Positions 1 through 13,154 of a stretch of 64,000 nt of DNA are shown in pieces. Within the stretch, counting starts at the first letter, position 1, and each line of letters opens with the position of its first letter. Below the pieces are notes generated by a model. That model saw only the letters and a list, made by a program, of their open reading frames with translations. It searched no databases and was not told the origin of the DNA. The stretch covers positions 67,924,919-67,988,918 of the forward strand of contig CM069452.1 of NCBI GenBank assembly GCA_035610835.1, given 5' to 3'. The position numbers and the translations under genes are program-made. This DNA is from Ophiura sarsii (taxonomy: Eukaryota; Echinodermata; Ophiuroidea; Amphilepidida; Ophiuridae).

Positions 1-2723
1 TCAGACCCCGACTCAGACCAGCACCTGAATTGGCATATTGGGAGTGCGGGGATAATGCTAGTATTCACCGGGGTAGGGGGACACCAACATTGGAAAGGGG
101 TTTATGTATGTGCCGCCCTGAAGACCCCCTTTTCACCCTCTTCTGCTTGCTCTTAAAAAAATTCTCAGACAATCCTCAGCTCTTAAGACCCCCATTTTTT
201 ATTGAAAATTCGAAAATCGTGAAAAATGTACGTTTCAAAGACCCAAATATATGAAAAATGTGCATTCTAAAGAACCCATTTTTCGAAAAATTGGCGTTCT
301 TACGTAACATATTGGACCCAATTTTTCGTCAAAATCCGCTCCGGAGACCCTAGATGGCACACCCCTACCCAAAAATAAATTGAGTACCCCCCCCCCCCCC
401 CCCCCCGAGCATTCATTATTGCTTATAGGCGATGTATATATATATCCATTTGGGTCGTTGCTAGGGTGAGTGGGAAAATTAAAAGTTGTAAAAAAATTAT
501 AGATGCTGAAAATGAGTGAATAACGTGTTTTTATAGGACAAAGTTTGAAGTACATGTATCTACAAAATGGCGTCACATTTCATTTACCATGAATAAGTGC
601 CATCTCAGGGCCTAGACTCTGAATTGACTCTGAGACTCTAAATTGACGCAAATGTTCGGGGGCGGTACTCGGATTTGGTTTGGTCGGGGATGTGCCGCTG
701 GAGATTCAAAGCCCATAGGGCCTACCATTTTTAGGGGTGATTTTGGAAAAAATCGGTACCCTTTTTTAGGGGTTTGCTTCATTTTAGACCACATTTTTGC
801 AAATTATCGGTAAAAATAGACCTAATTTTTGCAAATTTTCGAGAAAATAGACAAAAATGTCGCGAAAATAGACACATTTGTAAAAAGTGACCCCATTATT
901 AGGGATTTCCAGCACAAAATCATACACCATGTTTTAGGGATTTTGTGCCCAAAAACCTACCCATTAGAGCGGCACACCCCCGTATACCGTAGGCGAGTAC
1001 GGTGTACCCCCCCCCCCCCCTCCCCCGGTGGGTGGTGTTGCCTCTAAAAACTGCAAACACAGTTCTTGATATTTCTAATTTAAAAAAAATGAAATCGAAT
1101 TATTTTAAACATTATTATTGGTCGATTTGTGTATAAATATAAAAGATCGCGAGTGGTTTTGGCCAATTCTAAACATATTCAGTAAATCTAGAAACATGCA
1201 ATGACTCACACTTTTTATTATCGCCACTGATATGTATAATGTGGCCAGTGTCTAATTTTTTTATTCTTTTTCATCGATATATTATTAAAACTGTACCACT
1301 TCCAATGTTCCCAATCGCCCTATAACTCCTATGTCCTAAACGTAACTATCATGTAATGTTGACAATATTCTTCTAGCTTCCAAATATTACCTTTTCTTCA
1401 GGCTTCAGGCTTCACAAAGTTGTTCGGTGTAGACACCAAGGAAAATAAAGGTTCTAAATGAAAGTCTTCCTCTCATGAGAACCTTTAAAGTTTCCCTATA
1501 GAACCTACACAAGACACATAGAACCATACAGCTCCATGGCGATTCTTTTCATTTTGATCTTTAAAAAAACCAAAGGTCCATGAACTGATGAACCATTTTG
1601 AAAGTTCTACAGGCTGTAACAAAAAAAGTTATACAGTTTTGAAAAAAATATTAAAAATATCTCCCGTGGAATTTCTGTTTCGAGTTTTAATGGCGTGCAA
1701 GAGGAATTTTCTTAGCTTTCGAATAAGCTTTGTTTCATGACAATCGATGCTCGGTTAGTAGAGATATGATAAATTGTCTAAAGTAGTCATGAAATCACCT
1801 GGGCCACTTTGGTTTAATCAATGGTAAAATCACTGGGATGAATATGAATGGAATCGAACTAGGAGCATAGCAGTAGAGCGCTCTTGTTAGACAACAATGG
1901 TTCGTTTCAAGTGGTTAAAAGTATTACAAAGACGTTAGGTCTTTACAAATATTATTTATTTATTTTATGAATTTATTTATTCAAATGAAATAAAACTATT
2001 TGAAAAAATAATTATATTGTTCTCTTTAATGTTCCTTGCATGATACCCTAACCATTTAATTCATACAAGCAATATTGTATGATATTATTGTGAAAGTGGC
2101 CCAACCCGATTTCTAGACGACTTAGTAAATTAGTCATAAATTTTAAACGCAAGTAGTTAAAAAGACCAACTAAAATGATTCTGGTAGCCAAAACCGGAGC
2201 TTAACACAGAGTGTAAGAGATTTGACATTGCATGATTTTAACATTGAATTAAAAATAAAATTGCGATTGTATAACTTTTTTTGTTACAGTCTGTATAGGA
2301 ACCTTTTACTTGAACCTTATACTATTTGTAGAACCGGGAAACTTTTTTTGGAACTGATCAAACGAAATCCTCTATTGACGGATTAAAGGATTATACAGCT
2401 TTAATCCGTATATTATGGAGTCTTTACACTAGTCTAAGGCCATGTGTTTTGAACTCACCAAAAGGGTGGTGGCGTTGCATTTTTTTGTATCCATCTCTCT
2501 CTATTAACTCAACAACTAAATGTGGTAGAGCTATGGTTGAGGATTCATATGAAAGCCTATTTATTCAGCTACATTGTGTGAATAAATCAGGTATTTCCAT
2601 AACTGTTTGGCTGAGATATGGTTGATTATATTGTGAAAGTCAGGGGTGGTGGCGGCGGTATAGCGCTGTGTACAATCTCTATGGGAATATAGAAAATGTT
2701 CCCAATTCCACGTTCAATTTACA
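1..2723. other. Repeat-rich sequence without a supported gene
   Basis: About 1-1050 is a degenerate repeat with GACCC and AAAATTNGCGTTCT-like motifs and poly-C runs (386-406, 1008-1023). The rest is AT-rich. No exon with a signal peptide and phase 1 donor for follistatin was recognised. Confidence 0.6.
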
Positions 2724-2731
2724 ATAACTCC

Positions 2732-3054
2732 CAGTGGCGTGCGCAAAGGGGGCCGGGGGGGGGGGGCCGCGCCCCACCCCCCCCCCCACCCCCCCCCCCA
2801 TCATGGAATTATGATAGTCAAAAACAAGATGAAACATTTTCGCGCGCTACGCGCGCATGTCTTCCCAAAATGCAATATTATTCTTTGGTCATGGTACAAG
2901 CTTGTTTAGAGCCAAAATGTAGCTCAATCGTGCCAAAAATGTGTAAATTCGAAAATTTTCGCACGCTACGCGCGCAGTTCTTTACTCAAATAGTCGGGGG
3001 AATTTCATTTATGGCCAGGTGGCACCCCACTCACATATCCTGCGCACGCCAATG
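2732..3054. mobile_element. hAT MITE with perfect 8-bp target duplication
   Basis: CAGTGGCGTGCGCA opens the element and TGCGCACGCCAATG closes it (imperfect TIRs). Flanks are ATAACTCC at 2724-2731 and again at 3055-3062. The inside has a G/C homopolymer run and two ACGCGCGC stretches. It is related to the interrupted hAT element at 22223. The 119-residue open frame across it has no support. Confidence 0.85.
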
Positions 3055-3830
3055 ATAACTCCTCATTTCTGTATGGTACGAACAAGATTTTGCTCTCATT
3101 TTATATTCTATAAGATTCTGTTTCAACAAACGTGACACTATTATGTAACAATTGTAATCATGAATCTAATTCATAGTACTTGGCTTTTCTCCTATTCACT
3201 ACACAGTGAACTGTATTCACTACACAGTGAACTTGCCCTAATTCATACATGACTATAACAAACAAACAAAAAGTTCAACCGATGATAGCAAAATGATAAT
3301 ATTTTGGAAAGCTCTCAAATAGGGGAATTCAAAATGCGTTTAAATCAGGCTAGGGTGCATACCCAAAAAGTGTACTTGTAAACTGTAATAAATATAAATG
3401 TAAACGTTGTGCTCATTTACTTCCCGACATAGTATATTTCAACAAGTTACCATTGACAACCATTGTGTTCTGACGGGTAATTGCATGAGGAACTAATATG
3501 CACGGTAACATTATGATTAGAATAGGTATAAAAATATTATAGAGCTTTGATCAAAATATGAAAAAAGTCGATTATTTTTTGAACTTTCTTAATCACAACA
3601 TGTTGCCATTAAGTAAGCATAATTATTATTTGGATTCCTTGTGAGATTTCCGTTCAGAAAATATATACTTTTTATGGTGTAGAACAAGTAGTTATTGCGA
3701 TATGCTAGTTCAAATCTCAGATGGTGCAAAATGTAAAAATCTGGACATGCAACGGAAAGGGTGGCGAGTTCAAAACACATGGCCCTAACTAATAAACGTC
3801 TTGATATACCCAATGTTCTTTTCTTTTCAG

Positions 3831-4025
3831 CTGGTGATTGCTGGAGTGAGAGATCGAGTACTTTTAATACATGCAAAACACTTCTGCGGAAAAACGTCTC
3901 CAGGGAACAATGTTGTAAGTACAGCGGGGAGGGCATATCCTGGACAAATAAGTCGTACAGTGATAGCGACATCTTCAAGTTAACAAATCTCGAAAATGGT
4001 GTGCCCTCTTGTCAGCCGTGCCGAG
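3831..4025 (+). CDS. fst: Follistatin, exon encoding the N-terminal domain
   Basis: This internal exon encodes about 65 residues of the follistatin N-terminal domain, the part that in vertebrate follistatin contacts the type I receptor site of activin/BMP ligands. Seen: a pyrimidine-rich acceptor (ttcttttcag) directly before 3831 and a gtgagt donor at 4026; the frame reads GDCW, then an ECC-type pair (EQCC), ISWT, a Phe, an NGVPSC segment and CQPCR. The order CW / CC / SWT / NGxPxC / PC is diagnostic of follistatin N-terminal domains. The exon is 195 bp and starts and ends in phase 1, as do the following exons. Sequons NVS and NKS are present. The preceding exon with the signal peptide was not recognised, and may lie upstream of the window. 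A minisatellite begins about 180 bp after the donor. Confidence 0.92.
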
Positions 4026-4205
4026 GTGAGTCTGGTCAGGGTAAGTTGGATCAAATAGAGCAGGTTTGTACCACAAAAATAAAATGAAAAAAAATACCAC
4101 CAAATATAATTAATCAATTTGACGTGTTAAACACTCATCGGTGATTCCTCATGTCATGTGTATTCAAGGTTACTAGTGGTGTATTAAGCCCTTTTGTGTA
4201 GATTT

Positions 4206-4412
4206 TCTACGCATAGTTGCGCGGGTAGTTTACGTAAAGTTGCGCGGATGGTCTACGCATAGTTGCGCGGATAGTCTACGCATAGTTGCGCGGATAGTCT
4301 ACGCATAGTTGCGCGGATAGTCTACGCATAGTTGCGAGGATAGTCTACGCATAGTTGCGCGGATAATCTACGCATAGTTGCGCGGATAGTCTACGCATAG
4401 TTGCGCGGTTGT
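4206..4412. repeat. 23-bp minisatellite, nine copies
   Basis: The unit TCTACGCATAGTTGCGCGGA plus TAG is repeated nine times with few changes. Degenerate copies continue to about 4530. It lies in the first seen follistatin intron. Confidence 0.95.
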
Positions 4413-4530
4413 CATACGCGTAATTGTCTTTAAATTGTCTACATGCATAGTTGCTCAGACCTTATGTGCGCAGATAATTTACACATATTTTACGCAGATA
4501 CTCTACGCATAGCTGGTTGCGCAGATGAAT

Positions 4531-5666
4531 AGTTGCACAGAATGTCTTAACTCTGGGCCACATAACCAAATACGTGCCGTCGAATACACAACGCTTTGAT
4601 AGGAATGGTTAATACGTCAAATGTCTATATATTTCGGCATGCAATGTTATACTAGCGAGTCTAACTGTCGATTCTTGTATGCGTGCAATTGTAGAGGATC
4701 AGTACAGTTAGTCTTGCAATCATTTTACTCGTATACAATCTGCACACTGCACTCCACGATGCGCCATTCACGCGTCAAACAATGTGCGATACTACGCATC
4801 CTGCTCATTTGTATCTGATTTATGAATGTGTTTTAACTTTAAATATTAGTTTAGTTACATTTGGTACATATTACTCATATGGGCTGTTGTCCAAAATGTT
4901 ATTCCGTCAATGCCTAACTGTTAAGATCATTCAATATTCCCAAGGAAAAAAACCCCGATATAACTTACAATGTCAGCCATTTTCAGTTTTATTTAATATT
5001 AATAATTAATACATGAATAATGTAAAATAGCGTTTTTACCGGTGTGGATCATTGTTCTAGCTTAAACCCTGGACTTTTTCTCAATGGTTATTACATTTCT
5101 TGTCATTGGTCTTAAACTCTTGTTTTAACACGACGAATAAATGACTTGCTTTCTGCACCCAAATAATATGGACCCTTCGATAACAAATCGCTTATAAACT
5201 ACTTTAGAGTTTGGTAAAATTCTATTTCGACATTATTAGTTAAATAAATAAGAATAATGAAAAATAATTGTTTGGTGTTTTATTTTTATTTTTATTTTTT
5301 GTTGTTGGGGAGATTTTCCCTAAGTAAAAGTACCCATAAATTCAACTCATTCCCCCAATAAAAGGAGAGAATATTATAGAGAACTTATTCAAATGAATTC
5401 AAATGAAGCAACATATAGGTTTATGTTCACGACACTTATTGGTTTGTTGTCAATTTTACCACTTTATTAATGAAAAATAACAGTTTTACGTAGGGATTGC
5501 AATGCTTATTGAAGCAAATATGAAAATGTCCTCGTTTTCAAAATGTTCCAGTTTCAATTTACTTTACCTTCATGTAGGTTATTATGAAAGTTGAAATTTA
5601 AAAGTAAAAAGTAATTTGAATATACGATGAACATTTTGTGTGCGAAGAGAACCCACAATAATATAT
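4531..5666. other. AT-rich intron sequence, nothing recognised
   Basis: Follistatin intron. There is a T/A-rich run at about 5278-5305. No coding, RNA or repeat structure was recognised. Confidence 0.5.
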
Positions 5667-6025
5667 CAACCTGGTCTCCCAAAAAACTGATAGTCACTTT
5701 ACAATGTTTTATAATCTGATCATGTATAGATTAGCTTTATACAGTATAGCGCCCTCATTACAGAAAAAACGCAATAACACTGACAGAATAGTTTAAGAAT
5801 CTAAGCTATCCAATATTTAGAGTTTAAACTAGTCCTTTGGTTTTACCTCCCCGACCACCAACCCCTGAGCGTTTTGAAATATACCTAATCATGAATGTAG
5901 TTTCCGAGGTACGGAGGTAGGTGTCAAAATAATTATATTTTAGTATCTTAAACTGACACATGATCAGATTATGAAGCATTGTAATCTGACTTTATTTGTT
6001 GTCAGTCTTTAGGGAGACCAGGTTG
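5667..6025. mobile_element. MITE with about 60-bp TIRs, CAACCTGGTCTCC family
   Basis: CAACCTGGTCTCCCAAAAAA and the near-complement CTTTAGGGAGACCAGGTTG flank an ORF-less interior. The arms continue to ATAATCTGATCATGT and ACATGATCAGATTAT. ATAT is present on both sides. Confidence 0.8.
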
Positions 6026-7574
6026 AATATATAGTTCTGTATTGAATCTTATTATACGGGAATAATGTGAATGAACTGAATCGAGGGAAAACAGTTGGAT
6101 ATGCCAAGAAATAGGCCTATATTGCAATAATAGATTGCGGAGTAATGTAATCCGTCAGCCAACTTGCCCACCGGGTATATCTATTTTTGGCCCTTGCTCA
6201 TTTATTCTACTCAACAATAACCAGTAAGTAGTATAGAATGTACCTTTAGAATGATTCTTTGGGGTAAATTGCAGTTCGCTCCTTAGCGTTTAAACCGTCA
6301 GAGATCACAAAGTGTGGTTCATCAAACACATTATCACTTGAGTTGGAAGAAATGCTTTGATCTGATAGCCTCCGCTGGGGGCGCACTACCAGAGTTAACA
6401 GTAATACTCCTCACTACCCATCATGCAATATACCTGAAATAAATAACATTTACACATAATATGATTATTATTAAGTATATTGTTATGATATCATACATGT
6501 ATATTACGAGATTGTCCCATTATAATTGTATAAATTACATTTTTGAACGCTATATGTTTATGTATTAGTAAAACAGTAATGCCAGTGACATTTAATAATC
6601 TCATTTTAATTTTAAAAATATGTTTTTGATAATTTTTGATAATTAAGATGAGTTCATAATACAGAATGACAAGGTAGATTATAAACTGTACATACCATTG
6701 ACCAGTTAGGTTTTGACGGAAATACATGTAGACAATATCTTTAATCTCAAAACCAAAATCTAGGTTTTCAATTTCGCTTGCGATCACCATTCACTACGAA
6801 AAGTGTCCAATTTGGTCTGGTTGACAGTATTTGGTTTAATGATACACATTACATGTTTGCATTGAATGGCTATGAGTCTATTAGGCAATTGAGACTGGAT
6901 CAAGACATTCGTATCTCGTAACCTACAAGGCTGGCAGCAAAATTTTCACTTGATTTGTTTGGAGTGGCTCATTTGCCATCAGTCTCAAATTCCTCCATTT
7001 CCTCTCTTTTGTGTAGGCTGTTTGAGTCAGGTTTGATTATTTTGCCTTATCCCATTAGGACTGTGTGTCCGCAAGGAAACCGGACAAATAATCAAACAAA
7101 CACATAGATATAACTTATAAAAAAGGGCTTCATTTTCTTCCTAAAGCTTCTTCACACTTTCAACGACAGACGACATTCCAAAATTTCACAAAATGTGTCA
7201 AAAATGGCAACATTATTGAATTTCATCACCATATTTGGAATTACCATGTGAAATGCATTGAAATAAGTACTTCATGCCTAGTATTGGTTCAGTAATCCTC
7301 GAGAGACCTTAAAATTTGGGAAAGGTTTCTGAAAAATCTGTTTGTATAATTATGGTAAAACAAATAGCCGCGTGGAAAGTGTTAAGTATGCATGTGTTCT
7401 ATTGAACTAAATACTGTGGACGAGACTGTACCGTGACGTAGTGATTGCATGATGATGCTTATGCGTGTGAGTTGATGCAGTGCATGGCTATATCGTCCTG
7501 CAGCTCACGCAGAAAGTATACACACGTGCAAATCGCTAGGACTTACAATTATGTGAAACACACTGTCTCTTCAT
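6026..7574. other. AT-rich intron sequence, nothing recognised
   Basis: Follistatin intron. No supported gene. The open frame on the minus strand at 6491-6790 has no recognisable feature. Confidence 0.5.
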
Positions 7575-8170
7575 AACGAGCCTTTAGGAACGACTGCAAA
7601 ACTAGTACACAGGGCCCATACGTATAAGTGACTTATACGTTAGAGTTATACGCTCGTCTCTAATGTAATAGTTTGCATCACTACGTACAAGCAGTGGCGT
7701 ATCTGGGGTCACTTATCAGAGGGGCAAAGGGTATTCTTCCCGGTGAACTTTTGATTTTACCATTATAAGGCCGTCAACTTTTGAGAATTGCCGCCGAGTC
7801 AGAAATTTGAGGGGGGATTCGGCGTGTATAACCGAGGAGGGGGGGATCCGACGCGTAAAATTGAGCTAGATTACCGAAAGTGCTAGTCTCAACAAACACG
7901 ACTCGAATATTAGGGCCTCGCCCACTTTCTTTCTCTTCTCCCTTTCTTCCATTGACTTTTCCCTTCCTTCACTTCGCCCTGTATAGCCCGGTAGTTTGAA
8001 CTGGCCTCCCCGGTAAAAGCTGTCAGGCAGATACGCTACTGCGTACAAGCAACATAAAAAAAAACAGAACTGAGTCCATTGCAAAAATTCCTATATATTT
8101 TTTGCGACATTCGTATAAGTCCTGCGTACAAGTCATTTATACGTATGATCCGTGCGTACCAGTTTCGCGG
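7575..8170. mobile_element. Foldback MITE, TATAAGTGACTTATACG family, copy 1
   Basis: The left arm includes ACGTATAAGTGACTTATACG and the outer sequence GAGCCTTTAGGAACGACTGC. The right arm has GTACAAGTCATTTATACGTA. The interior is interrupted by a hAT MITE. Related copies are at 16524-16808 and 42820-43015. Confidence 0.7.
7692..8041. mobile_element. hAT MITE nested in a foldback element, perfect 8-bp duplication
   Basis: CAGTGGCGTATCTG starts the element and CAGATACGCTACTG ends it. CGTACAAG is present at both 7684-7691 and 8042-8049. It is inserted in a member of the TATAAGTGACTTATA foldback family (about 7575-8170), giving a clear order of insertion. Confidence 0.85.
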
Positions 8171-9471
8171 TGCGACCTCATATTAAACACAATCTGTGAA
8201 ACATGCGTTGCATTTCAAGGAAACAAATAGAAATAAGGAGGTTTTTCACTTAATTTTAAGTCTTAGCGTATACAGGGTGATTCAAAAGTCATCATTTGTT
8301 TTCGTAAATATCTTTAATCGATTACTTTAAATGATTTAAATGCAAAGCAGCATTATATTGTTAACGTAATAACGGTGAAGGATGACTTCCGATTCACCCA
8401 AATAAATCGTTCATTATGTAATATTTATTTTATCTACATTGTTTAATATTGTATATGTATACTATTTAAATTGAGCGATCTTTTCTCGAATGGTTAAAAT
8501 GTTAATCATTGTAATCCCTCCACCACACCCACCCCTCCATATAATAAAACCGTTTTGTTTCGGTTTCACTGAATTAAAGTTAAATCTAGCCTTTTCGACA
8601 GTTGCATAAACGACTTTTTTACGTTGTGTGAGATATCGAAATAACTATAAAAAGTCAGATAGTGTGCTTTTCAGTTTATTAGAGCATCTCTGGACCATAA
8701 CAAATGCCATGGTAACAAACCTTAAAAAGGAACAATTAAAGAAGAAGAAAAAATTCTGGGACAAATTAATACAGTCACATCGTTTAAAGATTTGCACAAT
8801 TTGAATGGAGTGTATTAATACAACAATAACATTATAATGTTTTTACCTTTTCATATATAGGAACAATATGTAGTGTACGAAGATCACTGTATGTCACCAA
8901 CGGAAGAATTGCACCACTTGTAATTTCATAACAAGCAGCACGCTAACTCGATAATAGTTTATTAGTTTTATTAGGCCATTGTCATAGTTTGTCGAATTTC
9001 CTTGTGATCACATTATCAGAATTCACCGTATCAAGGCACAAGCTGTCCATAAACCCTTTAGACAATGACAAAGCCCTGTTATACGTTTTGAACTTTTCTT
9101 TTTAATTATAGGTCAATAAATGCATATGTGTTGTTTCGAGAGAAATTAGACAAATCAATGCACGCGCGCTGATGTTGATTTGTGAATAATGGCACGACCC
9201 CGCAGGGGGAGTGTTATTGTGAACATATCAACATTTGGTGTATCCTTGATGTAATTCATTCATGAGTTAGACTGGTCTTGAGACTCTATTACTGAATAAA
9301 GCTGTCTGCTAGGCTAATTCCGTGCAGAATTACATGAAGGATAAACCCAACATTTGTGCAAGTGCATTGTTTTTTTCTAATTTTTCGAGAAACAAAACAT
9401 ACGCATGCATTGACCTAATTCATATACGACGACGCTATACAAATCAAAATTCACATGAAATAACGAAAACA
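8171..9471. other. Intron sequence with a single transposon end
   Basis: TACAGGGTGATTCAAAAGTC at about 8272 looks like one end of a TACAGGGTG-type element; its partner end was not found. Otherwise nothing is recognised. Confidence 0.45.
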
Positions 9472-10150
9472 TACAGGGTGTCTCAATAAAAACCGTGCAC
9501 GTGTTTACCAAACTTATTGACCATAAACTTCTAGAATTTGGTGTAACAATTGTATACATATTGATATACTAAACGCTAAGCTTTCATATGCCGTTTATTG
9601 CATCTGATTTGGTTTTGTCAATCTTGAGATATGACCAATTAACTAAAGATACCTAAAATCGATGTTGTGCCACTTTACAGTTTGCAATGAATATAATGGT
9701 TACTCCGGAGAGGGGAGGGGGCGGGGTTTGTTACCACCCCTAAAAAATCCAATACGAAATGCAGAGTATGCTTATTTGGATACCATGGTATAGCTAGAGG
9801 TTCTCTCTATCCATACATACCAAAACAAGTACAAACATCCCACGCATGACGTCACTAAACATGGTCGACCTCAAAATCCCGCCGTATTCGCTGGACAGTG
9901 AAATATACCTCCAAAAATAGAAATCTTCGCCAAAAAAGTTCCAAATATCGGAATTTCACCCGTTTTTTTGCTTTTAAGTGAGGGAAATAGTGTTTTTAAC
10001 ATAGGCCTATGCTATAATATTCAGGACCATACAATTAAAATATCTTTTTCTAAATGGCGATTTAAAAAAGGGTAAGGTGGCAATCACCTCCCCCCCTACA
10101 ATCGGACTGTGACGGCTTACCCTACCCCCGGGTAAGGTGGCACCCTCAAT

Positions 10151-10543
10151 CAGGAGCGGACTGGGACCTGAAAGCGGCCGTGGCAAAATTATTAAAGCGG
10201 CCCTTTTTGACCATGTCAGGCAGAAGTATGTCGTCCCGGTAGTAAATTTTCGTAAAAGGTTGCCCCAATTTTTTTCCCAGTCAGTCACTTCGTGAATTTT
10301 ACGTAAGTGGGGGGGGGGGGGGGGGGTCAAGAATTTCGCATGGTCACAAAATTTCGCACGGTCACAAAATTTCGCACGGTCACAAAATTTCGCACAGTCA
10401 CAACATTTCGCACGGTCACAACATTTCGCACAGTCACAAATTTTCACACGGCCACAAAATTTGTGTAACCGGCCCTGAGAGGCCCAAAACCAAGCGGCCC
10501 ATGTGGCGATCGCCACAACGCCACAGTGGCCAGTCCGCCCCTG
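10151..10543. mobile_element. hAT MITE with 14-bp TIRs and perfect 8-bp duplication
   Basis: CAGGAGCGGACTGG opens and CCAGTCCGCCCCTG closes. CCCTCAAT is present at 10143-10150 and 10544-10551. The CAGGGGCGGACTGG-type end is a common hAT terminus in animals. An 18-bp minisatellite lies inside. Confidence 0.9.
10332..10457. repeat. 18-bp minisatellite, seven copies
   Basis: The unit AATTTCGCACGGTCACAA is repeated seven times with a few substitutions. It explains the CDRAKF-type repeats in the minus-strand open frame here, which is not a gene. Confidence 0.95.
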
Positions 10544-10949
10544 CCCTCAATTTGGTTTCGTCAAAATGAGCGCAGGGTATGTAAAAGCGCGCGATCACTG
10601 TTCTTTGCGTTTTAGCGCAATCGGCAACCACCGTCCCTTAGGAGGACGAGGATGTTAATGCTGCTTAAGCATTCTTTCTGTCAAAGTGGCACAACGTCGA
10701 TTTTAGGTAGCTTTAGTGAATTGATCATATCTCAGGATTTACAAAACCAAATTAGATGCATATGAAAGCTAAGCATTTAAACTATCAATATGGATACAAT
10801 TGTTACACCAAATTATGGAAGTTCACGGTAAATAAGTTGGGTAAACACGTACACGGTTTTTATTGAGACACCCTGTACATGTTGACAAGTTTGCTAACAC
10901 CCGCAATGAAAATCGGCGAACCTGTTTGTGGTACCTGAACAACAAAGCG

Positions 10950-12810
10950 TGTAGGTCAATAAAACTCTTTCACATTCTGCTGCGATCAGGCTGGCGCTTG
11001 CACTACGCTGAAAAATTATCAAATCGCCAAGCCAAGCGCATCAAAGTACGCATCGGTGACGCAGTGGGAACTGGCTTGGACGTGAGAGGGTCGTGAGAGA
11101 GTCACCATGGTCGCCCTTGAGCACCAGTGCTTCCCGCTTGTTTTGTGCATCACAAAACAAGCGTGGAGGTTCGGCGTTCTGTTCAGAGGGCTGTAATGAC
11201 TCAGTGGTGTCGCCGTGCATGCACACTACTTGTCTTATGCGACTGCAGTAAGATCAATTAGGCTCTCACTAGCTACGTGCATCTCCCGACCTTATTACCA
11301 TCAATATGTCTCTCTCTTATGCGCTGTTACTGCGCTGTCTGGAGACGTTATTGATTGCCACTGCGACTATGGCGCTCGTTATACGTCCAAGTCATGAAGT
11401 GTGACGAATGGCATTCTTCTAACGTTTGAAGCATGGTTTATAGTACAATCACATTTTTAAACGCGGTCTGCTACCCCCACCCCCCCCCCCCACACACACA
11501 CACCCCCACATAGGAGTAGGGTACGGTGGGGTGGAGCATACCGCCTTCCTCTTCCCCTCCCTCTGCCCCTGGATGCTGAAGCCTTGCCTTTGAGTGTTCC
11601 TATGGTGTATATGTTGTTCTATATGTTGTTCACTTGTCAAACTCCGAAACAGACTGAGCAGGCAGGAGGCTCTGTTTATATAGGGCGATTGCACGAGGGT
11701 CATTAGTTCAAATCATCCATTCGACAAAGACATGCGTGGATGTGGAGTCCAATCACTTGGATCAATATAGTTTAACAGGTGTCTGTACTTGGGAGATGAT
11801 TTGAACTAAATACAAAAAATCGTGCAATCGCTCTATACGCTCAGTGCACACGCAGAGACTGAACGTTGTGCAAACGTATTGAGAACGTACAAGTAACGCC
11901 GACAGCGACTTGGACGCACTAAGAATATTTACAGTGTAGTGGAAGCGCAGTGAGAGCCCGTGAGACTTCAAAGTAGCAACACAATAGTTCGAACTAAGAG
12001 CGCCGTGAAAACTTGATAATCGGGATAGGAGTGTACTGAGAACTACCTTGCTTTAGTAATTGACAATTTTGAGCAGTTTTCCTGCGTCTTATTTATTTGT
12101 TGATACTTTTCAGCGCAATTCTAGCACTGGCATCGGGCTCGCTAGTTTTCCAATTTTACTGATATTCCATTTAAAAATAAAACTCGCTTGCGATAATTTC
12201 CTCCAACAATTTCCCCCATGCTATATTATAATACATGTAAGCTAGTCCGCTGCGTTAAACTCTTTTATGTACCGATAGAGGTCTCACTCACTGTGACTGC
12301 TCCCCATCAGACTGCTCCCTCATCCTCTGATGTTACCCCGGAGAAAAGGGTCTACTTGAATTATATTTGACCTTTCGACCTCCGTATACTGTTACACTGC
12401 GCTACATCCAAATACTTGAGTAAATTTTGCGAGTTCCTTACGCCCTCGTGGACAGAGTCGGAGATGGTGGAGGAAGCCTACTGGTTGGAACAGCTCGGTA
12501 ATATATTTCGGGGATTATGGGTCGCTGATAAGAACAGCTTGGATGGGGCCTACTATTAGATTAGCTTGGTTGATACTAATACAACCGGGCGAGGGCGTAT
12601 ATTTAGTCTACGCAATAAAGTGCTGTTGATAACAGCAGATCGTAAGCAATCTAGGCGCTTTGTATGGCGCTCAAGGGCGACCATAGGGACCCTATCCCGC
12701 TCTAGCCAGTGTCCACTGCGTCCCCAATCGGTTCTTAGAGACCTTACTGCGTTCTGCTTGGCGCTTTGATACTTGTTGATACTTTTTTCAGCGCAACGAG
12801 AGCGCAAGGC
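10950..12810. repeat. Degenerate inverted copies of a repeat
   Basis: About 11040-11130 and 12650-12740 are inverted relatives, sharing GACGCAGTG, ACTGGCT and ATGGTCGCCCTTGAG. The stretch between holds a C/CA run (11476-11505) and a weak inverted repeat (about 11690-11830). No gene is supported. Confidence 0.55.
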
Positions 12811-13154
12811 CTGATCGCCGTATATATGAAAGCCCTATAAATGACGAATTTCATTCGACTAAAGAAAAAAGAAAAGTTTAGTAAATGTAGAAAAATGTGT
12901 TTTAACTGATGAGATACCATAATTCATCAGTCGTTAAAACAGGATTTTAATTCTTAATAAACGCAGAAAGGCCTGTGCTATTTGTTAAAATCGTCCTCCC
13001 TCCCCCTCCCCCATTATCAATGTTTCCATCGGATTGCATGCTGCAGCTGCAAGTTGTGACAGTCTTTGTTTAGTCGCGTCATTAATCATGATAATCAATA
13101 CTGAGATGGATTCTTGTGGAAAAATGATGACTGATTGCGCGCTATTTATGTCTA

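Larger units (their letters stand above)
9472..10877. mobile_element. TIR element, ends TACAGGGTGTCTCAATAAAA, about 200-bp arms
   Basis: The left arm (to about 9680, ending GATGTTGTGCCACTTT) is repeated in reverse complement from about 10680 to 10877. TA is present at both outer ends, compatible with a Tc1/mariner-like insertion. A second, hAT-type element is nested inside (10151-10543). No transposase frame was found. Confidence 0.85.

Noticed and set aside
829..3055. Search for the follistatin signal-peptide exon
   Set aside because: No ATG with a hydrophobic stretch and a phase 1 GT donor was found, so none is reported.
3801..3983. Alternative frame over the follistatin N-terminal exon
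   Set aside because: Only the frame with GDCW...ECC-type cysteines fits the family and the phase 1 splice sites.
10007..10516. 169-residue minus-strand frame with CDRAKF repeats
   Set aside because: It is the translation of the 18-bp minisatellite inside a hAT MITE and runs across element borders.
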